Assembly: GCA_934561725.1 (NCBI GenBank) | Contig: CAKTGW010000105.1 | Span: 1 to 5,114, forward strand | Source of the DNA: an uncultured Oscillospiraceae bacterium | Lineage (GTDB): Bacteria; Bacillota; Clostridia; Oscillospirales; Oscillospiraceae | DNA length: 5,114 nucleotides | Direction: 5' to 3' | In this document: positions 1-5,114 of the stretch, piece by piece | Layout of the letters: each line of letters opens with the position of its first letter | How positions within the stretch are numbered: position 1 is the stretch's first letter | The notes under the pieces: model-generated | Seen by the model: the letters and a program-made list of their open reading frames with translations, nothing else | Told to the model about the DNA's origin: nothing | Database searches by the model: none | Program-made: the position numbers and the translations under genes

Positions 1-186
1 GCCAACATGGTGAAAAACGGTGTCGGTGCGGCATTGTGCTTTGATCTGGGCCATATCTCCGATGCTCTGACATTTGTGCCGCTTTCCCCGACACTGGAGA
101 CCGGAACGGTGTTGGCGTGGAAAAAGGATCAGACCTGCTCTCCGGCAGCGGAGCAGTTCCTTGCGTTCATCAAAAATGCAGTTTAG
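1..186 (+). CDS. LysR-type transcriptional regulator, C-terminal fragment (cut by window edge)
   Basis: Frame 1 is open from the first base to a TAG at 184-186 and gives the last 61 residues of a protein whose start lies outside the window. The end reads like the tail of a LysR-type effector-binding domain: a short glycine-rich turn (NGVGAAL), a hydrophobic strand (ALTFVPL), then LAWKKDQ and a final helix with PAAEQFLAFI. The pattern of 'lawkk' followed by 'spaa..Fl' is common at the end of LysR proteins. Such regulators are cytoplasmic, bind DNA through an N-terminal winged helix and sense a small molecule through this C-terminal domain. The DNA-binding part cannot be seen, so target and ligand are unknown. 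A strong terminator begins about 50 bp after the stop, which separates this gene from the following operon. Confidence 0.75.
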   Translation, partial: ANMVKNGVGAALCFDLGHISDALTFVPLSPTLETGTVLAWKKDQTCSPAAEQFLAFIKNAV

Positions 187-213
187 GCATTTATGTTTTC
201 TCAAAACAGGTAT

Positions 214-240
214 TCGACATATTAAAAGAAGCGTTATAAA
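214..240 (+). promoter_or_regulatory. Candidate promoter for the MerR-CMD-AKR operon
   Basis: A possible -35 TCGACA (214-219, one mismatch to TTGACA) is followed after 15 bp by a -10 TATAAA (235-240, one mismatch to TATAAT). The spacer is shorter than the usual 17 bp. If real, transcription would begin near 247, inside the left arm of the terminator hairpin, so the new transcript would lose half the stem and escape termination. This is the only promoter-like sequence seen between the LysR stop and the MerR-type start. It is an inference from consensus matching alone. Confidence 0.35.
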
Positions 241-273
241 ATACAGGCATCCGGAAAGGATGCCTGTATTTTT
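238..273 (+). terminator. Rho-independent terminator after the LysR fragment
   Basis: A 12-bp perfect stem (241-252 with 258-269, GC-rich core CAGGCATCC) closes a 5-nt loop GGAAA. It is extended by three A-T pairs (238-240 with 270-272) and ends in a run of five T (269-273). The A-run on the left side means it could also work in the opposite direction. It lies 51 bp after the LysR stop and only 4 bp before the ribosome binding site of the MerR-type gene. Confidence 0.88.
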
Positions 274-289
274 ATCAGGAGTTGAGGAA

Positions 290-658
290 ATGACACGGCA
301 GGAAGCAAGCGAGCACTATAACATCCCTGTTTCCATTCTGCAGGAATACGAAAGCTGGGAACTGTGCGGAGGGACAAAATCGGTCTGCGGCGCATGGCAA
401 TACGACGATGAGGATCTGGAGCGGCTCAGCACGATCATGACGCTGCACGACCTTGGCTTCACCGCCGAAGAAGCAGAGACCTATATGCGTCTGCTTCTGG
501 AGCAGCCGGACAGCGGCTACAAAAGGCTGCGGATGATGGAAGAAAAACGGAACAAGACCCTGGACAAGATCCACTTTCACGAGCGGCAGCTGGTACGTCT
601 GGATCAGCTGCGCCATGAGCTGCAGAAAACAGATCAACAGACGAACTTGAAAAAATAA
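290..658 (+). CDS. MerR-family transcriptional regulator
   Basis: A 122-residue protein. The start at ATG 290 is chosen because AGGAG (277-281) sits 8 nt upstream; the open frame upstream of it runs through the LysR gene and terminator and is not coding. Residues 3-20 form a MerR-like helix-turn-helix (EASEHYNIPVSILQEYE), 22-38 the wing, and 39-68 the second helical pair (YDDEDLERLSTIMTLHDLGF, then TAEEAETYMRLL). Residues about 79-115 are a charged helix with the heptad character of the MerR dimerisation coiled coil. The usual LRYYE motif is LQEYE here. Cysteines 26 and 33 lie in the wing. The protein ends after the coiled coil with no separate ligand domain, so it resembles small sensor types. 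It leads a tight operon with the CMD and aldo/keto reductase genes and probably controls them. The inducer is unknown. Confidence 0.85.
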   Translation: MTRQEASEHYNIPVSILQEYESWELCGGTKSVCGAWQYDDEDLERLSTIMTLHDLGFTAEEAETYMRLLLEQPDSGYKRLRMMEEKRNKTLDKIHFHERQLVRLDQLRHELQKTDQQTNLKK

Positions 659-672
659 CGGAGGAATCATAA

Positions 673-1431
673 ATGAACAGAGCAGAAAAAGCAAAGGAAA
701 CGATAAACGCACTATACGGCCAGGCAAACACCGGCTTGACCGCTACTGACCCGGAATTTGCGGCTATCAAGGAGCGCCTCATTTACGGCGAGGTCTATGC
801 CGAGGAAAAGCTCTCCGCCCGTCTGCGTGAGCTGGTGATCCTCGTGGCAGCCACGACCAATCAGACCATGAACGAGGTCAAGCGCCACACGGCCGCCGCT
901 CTTGCTTCCGGCGTGAAGCCGGAGGAGATCCGCGAGGCGGTCTACCATTGTGCCCCCTACATTGGCCTCGGCAAGGCGGAAAACGCTGTAAATGCAGTCA
1001 ATGAGGTGCTGGCAGAAAAGGGCGTCGCACTGCCGCTGGAGAGCGGCCAGACCGTCACGGAGGAAAGCCGGTTAGCCGACGGCATTGCCGCGCAGAAGTC
1101 CATTTTCGGGGCGCATATCGACGCCATGCGTGCCGCCGCGCCGGAAAATCAGAAGAACATTCAGGACTATCTGTCCGCTTATTGCTTCGGTGACTTCTAT
1201 ACCCGCAAATTCCTGACCATCCCGGAGCGGGAGCTGCTGACGTTCTCTGTTCTTGCCGCACAGGGCGGCTGCGAGCCCCAGGTCAAGGCCCATGTGGGCG
1301 GCAACGCCGCCGTGGGCAACAGCAAGGAAACTTTGCTCGCCGCGCTGACTGTCTGCATGCCCTACATTGGTTTTCCCCGTACCCTCAATGCGCTGAGCTG
1401 CATCAACGAGGTGCTGCCTGAGAAGGCATAA
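673..1431 (+). CDS. Carboxymuconolactone decarboxylase (CMD) family protein, two-domain
   Basis: A 252-residue cytoplasmic protein with GGAGG (660-664) 8 nt before its ATG and only 14 bp after the MerR stop. It holds two copies of the all-helical CMD/AhpD fold: residues about 30-115 (RELVILVAATTN, NEVKRHTAAALASGV, EEIREAVYHCAPYIGLGKA) and about 160-247 (RELLTFSVLAAQGGCEP, VKAHVGGNAAVGN, LLAALTVCMPYIGFPRT). The repeated 'APYIG/MPYIG' and the histidines 72 and 207 align between the two halves. The family includes gamma-carboxymuconolactone decarboxylase and AhpD-type peroxidases. The AhpD CxxC pair is absent: only Cys200 matches its first cysteine, and the second position is Gln203. AhpD-like disulfide peroxidase activity is therefore unlikely. 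Two-domain members often sit beside oxidoreductases and MerR regulators in Clostridia; their substrates are mostly unknown. Confidence 0.92.
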   Translation: MNRAEKAKETINALYGQANTGLTATDPEFAAIKERLIYGEVYAEEKLSARLRELVILVAATTNQTMNEVKRHTAAALASGVKPEEIREAVYHCAPYIGLGKAENAVNAVNEVLAEKGVALPLESGQTVTEESRLADGIAAQKSIFGAHIDAMRAAAPENQKNIQDYLSAYCFGDFYTRKFLTIPERELLTFSVLAAQGGCEPQVKAHVGGNAAVGNSKETLLAALTVCMPYIGFPRTLNALSCINEVLPEKA

Positions 1432-1446
1432 AGGAGGCCCTGTCTT

Positions 1447-2451
1447 ATGGAATATACCAAGTTAGGACAAACCGACATTGCAATTTCCAGGGTCTGCGTA
1501 GGCTGCATGAGCTTCGGCAAGGCTGGAACCATGCACGACTGGACACTGGACGCGACTGCCACCGGGGAAGTGGTGAAGCATGCCCTTGATCTCGGCATCA
1601 ACTTTTTTGATACCGCCAACGGCTATTCCGCCGGAACCAGCGAGGAGTATTTGGGCCGTGTGCTCAAAAAGAATGTCAGCCGGGATCAAGTCGTGATCGC
1701 ATCCAAGGTCTACTTCAATCCCGGACGGCTCTCCCGCGAAGCCATCCACCGGGAGATCGACGGCAGCTTGAAGCGGCTGGGGACGGACTATCTCGACCTC
1801 TATATCATCCACCGCTTTGACTACGAAACGCCCATTGAGGAAACCATGGAGGCGCTGAACGATCTGGTCAGGGCGGGCAAAGTCCGGGCGCTGGGCGCAT
1901 CCGCCATGTACGGCTATCAGTTCTGCAATATGCAGCTTTGCGCCCGTGACCACGGCTGGGCGCGGTTTGAAGCCATGGAAAACCACTACAATCTGCTCTA
2001 CCGTGAGGACGAGCGGGAGCTTATCCCCATTTGCCGGCAGCTGGGCGTGAGTCTGATGCCGTACAGCCCGCTGGCGGTGGGACATCTGACCCGGCCCACT
2101 TGGAACACGGACACGCTCCGCAGTAGAACTGACCGCGTAGCCATGGGCAAATATGACCACACGGAGGACCAGGATATGCACATCGTCGCCCATGTTGCGG
2201 AGCTTGCCGAAAAATACGGCGTGAAGATGCAGGAGATTGCGCTGGCGTGGCATTGGACCAAAGGCGTGGCATCCCCCATCGTGGGCGCGACTAAGGCCAA
2301 GTATCTGGATGATGCCGCAACTGCACTGGCAGTCAAACTCACGGACGAGGATATTGCCTTTCTGGAGGAGCCGTATGTGCCCCACCGTATCGTAGGCGCC
2401 ATTGACCACAATCCGCCCCAAGGCGTGATCCTTCTGGACGAAAAAAAGTAA
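1447..2451 (+). CDS. Aldo/keto reductase, YajO-like
   Basis: A 334-residue NADPH-dependent oxidoreductase of the aldo/keto reductase (TIM-barrel) superfamily, expected to reduce aldehydes or ketones in the cytoplasm. The catalytic tetrad is visible: Asp55 (NFFDTANGY), Tyr60, Lys87 (IASKVYF) and His122 (YIIHRFD). Other family signatures are LGTDYLDLY, TPIEETMEALNDLV, the YSPLA segment near 206-210 and the cofactor-binding SPIVGATK at 276-283. HYNLLYREDERE and GHLTRP closely match the E. coli YajO type as I recall it. The C-terminus carries a short extra tail (HNPPQGVILLDEKK). AAGGAGG (1431-1437) overlaps the CMD stop and lies 9 nt from the ATG, so translation is probably coupled. It is the last gene of the operon. 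No terminator is seen after it, and it meets the opposing MATE gene with a 2-bp gap. The physiological substrate is not deducible. Confidence 0.95.
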   Translation: MEYTKLGQTDIAISRVCVGCMSFGKAGTMHDWTLDATATGEVVKHALDLGINFFDTANGYSAGTSEEYLGRVLKKNVSRDQVVIASKVYFNPGRLSREAIHREIDGSLKRLGTDYLDLYIIHRFDYETPIEETMEALNDLVRAGKVRALGASAMYGYQFCNMQLCARDHGWARFEAMENHYNLLYREDERELIPICRQLGVSLMPYSPLAVGHLTRPTWNTDTLRSRTDRVAMGKYDHTEDQDMHIVAHVAELAEKYGVKMQEIALAWHWTKGVASPIVGATKAKYLDDAATALAVKLTDEDIAFLEEPYVPHRIVGAIDHNPPQGVILLDEKK

Positions 2452-2453
2452 AC

Positions 2454-3792
2454 TCAGTACGCCTTCTTCAGTCTGCGAATCACGAGTAAGCCGATATTGA
2501 CCAGCAAAATCGTCACAGCCCACGAGAGCGGAAACGCATGGTACAGCATCGGGAGCGTGGGATCTGCCCGAAATACCGTACAGATCCAGATGATGCGGAA
2601 TGCGCAGGTCCCAATCGCTATACTGACAGCCGAGTGCATGTCCGCTGCCGCGCAGAACGCCTGCCGGTATCTCATAGAAACTGCACATAGGCTCAAAAAG
2701 AAGAATACACAGGATGCGCATAGCGGCATACCCGCTCACGGCCGCTTCCGGTGTAAATAATCCTGAGAAAAAATCCCGGAACAGGACGATCGCAAAAATC
2801 GGGATCGTGCTGCACACGGTCGATAATCCCAGACACAGCCATAGAATGTGCTTACACCGCTCCTCCTGTCCGGCAGCGTGATTCTGACTGATAAAGGTGG
2901 TTGCCGTTTGCCCAAAGGCTGTGATGATATAGTAAGTAAAGTATTCAAAATTCATGGCAATGGTACTTCCGGCAATCGCTGTCTCTCCAAATCTGTTGAC
3001 GGACGCCTGTACAAAGATGTTCGCAAAGCAGAATACCGCTCCCTGTACCGCAGAGGGAACTCCGATTTTCAGGACCTTCCACGCGATTTTCAGGGAAAAT
3101 TTCATCCGGCGGAGCGAAAAATGAAACAGCGTATCTCCCGACAGCCGGTGCAGCACCATCAGCGCCGAGAGCATGGTGGAAATATCAGTGGCGGCGGCGA
3201 CGCCTGCGACGCCCATACGGAGCGCGATCACAAAAAACAGATTGAATACAACATTTGCAGCTCCCGAAATGATCAGCGCAAAAAATGGATACCGGCTGTC
3301 GCCGCGCGCCCGCAATACGGAAGCGCCGAAGTCGTACAGCAGCAGAAACGGATAACCCATCATATAGATCCGCAGATAAAGCTCTGCGGCATCAAAAATG
3401 CCTTTTGGCGTTTAGATCAGCCGCAGCAGCGGCGCTGTGGCCGCCTATCCCAGAAGCGCTCCGGTCACGCCTGTCAAAACCGCCAAAAGCGAGGTCGTCT
3501 GTACTGCAATGGGCATCTCCTTTGTTTCATTTCGGCCAATATACTGCGCGATCAGGACATTGGCGCCGATGGCTAAGCCGGAGGAAACCGTGACGATCAG
3601 CGCGATGATCTCGGTATTTGTTCCTACGGCCGCAAGGGCGCTCTTGCTGCCAAAATAGCCGACAACAGCGGTATCCGCTGCGTTGAACAGCTGCTGAACC
3701 ATGCTGCTCAGCGCGATAGGCAGCGTAAAAAGCAGCAGCCTCCCGGTCAGCGCACTGTGCAGCATGTCCATATCCGTGGTTTTCAAGCTCAT
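2454..3792 (-). pseudogene. MATE-family multidrug/Na+ efflux transporter, broken by two stops and a frameshift
   Basis: The minus strand encodes a polytopic membrane protein of the MATE family, which exports drugs or other cations using Na+ or H+ gradients. The start chosen is ATG at 3790-3792 (MSLKTTDMDMLHSALTGRLL), with GGGGAG 9 nt upstream; ATGs at 3798 and 3813 are alternatives. Recognisable parts are ALSSMVQQLFNAADTAVVGY, GANVLIAQYIG, YPFLLLYDFGASVLRARGDS, FGQTATTFISQNHAAG and, after the break, GTCAFRIIWICTVF. The frame is interrupted by TAG (3445-3447) and TAA (3412-3414). Near 2631 the reading shifts: restoring two bases in CTC-(cc)G-GCT gives the family-like GHALPAVSIAIGTC. Repaired, the protein would be 446 residues, the normal MATE length with about 12 membrane helices. 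Everything outside the three lesions is well conserved, so the damage looks recent. Sequencing error could explain some of it. Confidence 0.88.
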
Positions 3793-3854
3793 ATCCATTC
3801 GCTCCCCGATCATTGAAATATCATACAAAAAACGTTAGAATATGAAAAGCGAAT

Positions 3855-3860
3855 ATTATA
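3855..3860 (-). promoter_or_regulatory. Candidate -10 element of the MATE gene
   Basis: On the minus strand this hexamer is a perfect TATAAT, placed about 63 bp before the MATE start. No good -35 is visible 17 bp upstream (TCCGTT), as is common for promoters that need an activator. On the plus strand the overlapping TATTAT (3854-3859) could serve the divergent LysR gene. A direct repeat GAATAT occurs at 3838-3843 and 3851-3856 in the same gap and could be part of a regulator site. All of this is inferred from consensus only. Confidence 0.4.
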
Positions 3861-3894
3861 GATAGCTTGAATCGAAGAACGGAATGGTATCGGT

Positions 3895-4155
3895 ATGGAT
3901 AATCCTCTATTAAAATATCTCGCCTTTGTCAAAACCGTAGAAAAAGGCAGCTTTACCCGGGCGGCGCAGGAGCTTGATTACGCACAATCCTCTGTCAGCA
4001 AAATGGTTGCCGATTTGGAAAAGGAATGGGGTATGGCCCTTCTGGAGCGCAGCAAAAACGGTGTTCGTCTGACTTCATCCGGAGAACAGATCATGCCGTT
4101 TCTGCGCAAGGTTTTGAATGACTACCAGGAGCTGGAAGGGCACATACCCAAATGA
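3895..4155 (+). pseudogene. LysR-type regulator, N-terminal DNA-binding part of a split gene
   Basis: An 86-residue fragment starting at ATG 3895 with only a weak ribosome binding sequence (GGAA at 3881-3884). It is a clear LysR winged helix-turn-helix: YLAFVKTVEKGSFTRAAQEL, then YAQSSVSKMVADLEKEWG (helices about 18-41), the wing ALLERSKNGVRLTSSG (48-63) and the start of the linker helix (QIMPFLRKVLNDYQELEGHI). It stops at TGA 4153-4155 exactly where an intact LysR protein would continue into its effector domain. Adding one base before CCC at 4147 restores a family-like HIAQMNGIETG and joins it to the next reading frame, giving about 292 residues, a normal LysR length. It is transcribed away from the MATE gene, which it probably once regulated. 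If translated alone, it could bind DNA but not sense a ligand. Confidence 0.85.
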
Positions 4156-4772
4156 ACGGAATAGAGACAGGAATCGTCCGTATCGGGACCTTTTCCAGCG
4201 TTGTCATCAATTGGCTGCCGAATATCTTTACCGCGCTCCAAAGAGATTATCCCGGCATCGGGTATGAAATGCTGCTGGGTGACTATGATGAAATCGAGCA
4301 TTGGATCAACGAAGGGCGGGTAGACTGCGGCTTTCTGCGGCTTCCCACCCTGCCCAGGTTCGATACGCTCCTGTTGAAGCAGGACGAATATAAGGTCGTG
4401 CTGCCGATAGGGCATCCTCTTGCGAAAAATGAGACGATTGCCATTGAAAGCCTGAATGGTTTACCGTTCCTGCTGTTGGAGCGCGGCGGAAAAACAGAGG
4501 TTTCCGACCTGCTGGACCGCTGCCATGTGCAGCCGGATGTCCGCTTTACCACATGGGAGGATTTCGCGGTCATGGCCATGGTGGAAAAGGGGTTGGGAGT
4601 GGGCATCCTGCCGGATACGATCCTGCGGCGCATCCCCTATCAGCTGGAAATCCGACCCCTGAAAGAACCGTATTACCGGACGATCGGCCTTGCGATGAAG
4701 GACAAGGCACACCTCGCCCCCGCCGTTCAGAAGTTCATGGAATACCTCCCCTTTCGTGACGCGGATAAATGA
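4152..4772 (+). pseudogene. LysR-type regulator, C-terminal effector-binding part of the split gene
   Basis: This 206-codon frame overlaps the DNA-binding fragment by ATGA (4152-4155), in the -1 frame. It contains a complete LysR substrate-binding domain of the periplasmic-binding-protein type: GIVRIGTFSSVVINWLPNIF, a first lobe with DYDEIEHWINEGRVDCGFL, the hinge KVVLPIGHPLA, a second lobe ending in VEKGLGVGILPD, and the return strand RTIGLAMKD. There is no DNA-binding part in this frame. The ATG at 4152 may simply be an internal Met codon of the original gene. Independent translation by re-initiation at ATGA is possible because a purine-rich GGAAGGG lies about 11 nt upstream, but a 1-nt deletion in a once continuous gene is the simpler reading. 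The original ligand cannot be told; regulation of the divergent MATE gene is likely. Confidence 0.82.
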
Positions 4773-4781
4773 AGAAAAGAA

Positions 4782-4808
4782 GAACTCCCGTGCAATGCAC
4801 GGGAGTTC
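4782..4808. repeat. 27-bp palindrome, copy 1
   Basis: A perfect inverted repeat of 13 bp arms around a single central A (left arm GAACTCCCGTGCA). It lies 9 bp after the LysR stop. As RNA it would form a GC-rich hairpin. On the minus strand it is followed by a T-rich tract (TTCTTTTCTTC), so it could end transcription coming from the right; on the plus strand no T-run follows. An identical copy lies at 5034-5060. Confidence 0.9.
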
Positions 4809-4810
4809 AC

Positions 4811-4850
4811 AGGCTATCAAAAAAGTCTATATAGACTTTTTTGATAGCCT
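4811..4850. repeat. Perfect 40-bp palindrome (possible bidirectional terminator)
   Basis: Each arm is 20 bp with no mismatch and no spacer (left arm AGGCTATCAAAAAAGTCTAT). Its centre is a 12-bp palindrome GTCTATATAGAC flanked by six A on the left and six T on the right. The inner hairpin plus T-run has the form of an intrinsic terminator in both directions, although the inner stem is AT-rich and weak. It follows copy 1 of the 27-bp palindrome by 2 bp and is the likely transcription end of the split LysR gene. Confidence 0.85.
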
Positions 4851-5033
4851 TTCTGATGCCTCGCTTTTTTGTCTGCTGTGCAGTCCAAAAAGCTGCCGCT
4901 GCGCGGCGCAAACGCCCGCGCTTGTGGGCTTTTGCAGGCATTCGATCCAACACGAAGGGGCTCCCGCCCCCTCGTACTCCCCCTGCTGCATAGAATCTTT
5001 TTTCTATTTAGCAGAGGTTTTTCGACAAGCTGA
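4851..5033. other. Non-coding, hairpin-rich spacer between the two 27-bp palindromes
   Basis: No convincing gene is seen. Several short stems lie in series: CTGC/GCAG (4873-4883), GCCGC/GCGGC (4895-4907), an ACGA-GGGGC stem with one mismatch and loop TCCC (4952-4975), and CTGC-ATAGAA with TTCTAT-GCAG (4986-5014, loop TCTTTT, three unpaired bases). The middle is GC-rich with C-runs, unlike the AT-rich palindromes at the edges. The minus-strand frame across it has no ribosome binding site and ends inside the 40-bp palindrome. It may be the core of a repeated intergenic element or a structured transcript; neither is shown. Confidence 0.5.
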
Positions 5034-5060
5034 GAACTCCCGTGCAATGCACGGGAGTTC
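5034..5060. repeat. 27-bp palindrome, copy 2
   Basis: This is identical to the palindrome at 4782-4808 and in direct orientation (the sequence is its own reverse complement apart from the centre base, which is A in both). After 8 bp it is followed by AAAAAGTCT, CGC, AGAGTTT (5069-5087), a diverged form of the A-run, GTCT, AGAC, T-run that follows copy 1. The two ends of the spacer are therefore built on the same plan. Confidence 0.9.
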
Positions 5061-5084
5061 AAAATACCAAAAAGTCTCGCAGAG

Positions 5085-5106
5085 TTTCGCGCCCACAGGC
5101 GCGAAA
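5085..5106. repeat. Inverted repeat, 9-bp stem
   Basis: TTTCGCGCC (5085-5093) pairs perfectly with GGCGCGAAA (5098-5106) around the loop CACA. No T-run follows within the 8 bases left in the window, so a terminator role is not supported in the plus direction. It continues the run of hairpins to its left and the element may extend past the window edge. Confidence 0.7.
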
Positions 5107-5114
5107 GCTGTGAA

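Noticed and set aside
74..289. Upstream extension of the MerR-type frame starting at TTG 74
   Set aside because: It overlaps the LysR coding end in another frame, passes through the terminator, and lacks a ribosome binding site. ATG 290 has a good one.
1462..3363. 633-residue minus-strand open frame covering the aldo/keto reductase antisense and part of the MATE gene
   Set aside because: Its first part is the true MATE frame; after the frameshift near 2631 it merely runs on through antisense of the reductase. The later sequence looks like no protein family I know and arises from the codon bias of the plus-strand gene.
3412..3447. TAG/TAA recoded as glutamine in the MATE gene
   Set aside because: Three neighbouring genes end at TAA at the expected family length, so TAA is a normal stop here. 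The same gene also has a frameshift.
2848..3576. 242-residue plus-strand open frame
   Set aside because: It is antisense to the MATE gene, rich in Arg, Gln and His with no recognisable domain, and has no suitable ribosome binding site.
4144..4155. Programmed -1 frameshift at CCCAAAT in the split LysR gene
   Set aside because: The heptamer is in the wrong phase: the zero frame reads CCC AAA TGA, not C CCA AAT, so the tRNAs could not re-pair. A 1-nt deletion is simpler.
4782..5060. CRISPR array based on the repeated 27-bp unit
   Set aside because: There are only two copies 252 bp apart, with no regular spacers and no cas gene in the window. The unit is a full palindrome.
4817..5062. 81-residue minus-strand open frame in the repeat region
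   Set aside because: It starts in one palindrome and ends in another, has no ribosome binding site, and has a composition dictated by the repeats.

Overview
The window looks like a chromosomal segment of a mid-to-high-GC Firmicute, most likely a gut Clostridia of the Oscillospiraceae/Ruminococcaceae type. This is inferred from strong AGGAGG-type ribosome binding sites, the gene families present, and a hairpin-rich intergenic stretch. No rRNA, tRNA or other marker gene is present, so the assignment is tentative.

Layout. Positions 1-186 hold the C-terminal end of a LysR-type regulator that enters from the left, followed by a strong intrinsic terminator (238-273). A compact plus-strand operon follows: a small MerR-type regulator (290-658), a two-domain carboxymuconolactone decarboxylase (CMD) family protein (673-1431) and a YajO-like aldo/keto reductase (1447-2451). 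Gaps are 14 and 15 bp, and each gene has a good ribosome binding site. All three look intact. The likely theme is a regulated response to a reactive carbonyl or redox stress; the substrate is unknown.

The right half is a decayed module. A minus-strand MATE-family efflux gene (2454-3792) has its full length preserved but carries two in-frame stop codons (TAG and TAA, 12 codons apart) and a frameshift best explained by a 2-nt deletion. Facing away from it is a second LysR-type regulator (3895-4772), which is split by a 1-nt frameshift between its DNA-binding and effector domains. The divergent arrangement suggests the regulator once controlled the transporter. Either both genes have been lost or the assembly has several local errors.

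Positions 4773-5114 contain no credible gene. They hold a dense set of inverted repeats: two identical 27-bp palindromes 252 bp apart, a perfect 40-bp palindrome, and at least five smaller hairpins. The two ends share a common plan (27-bp palindrome, then an A-run, GTCT, AGA and a T-run), which suggests a repeated intergenic element.

No clear new biological system is present. The repeat block and the doubly broken transporter/regulator pair are the items most worth a second look.
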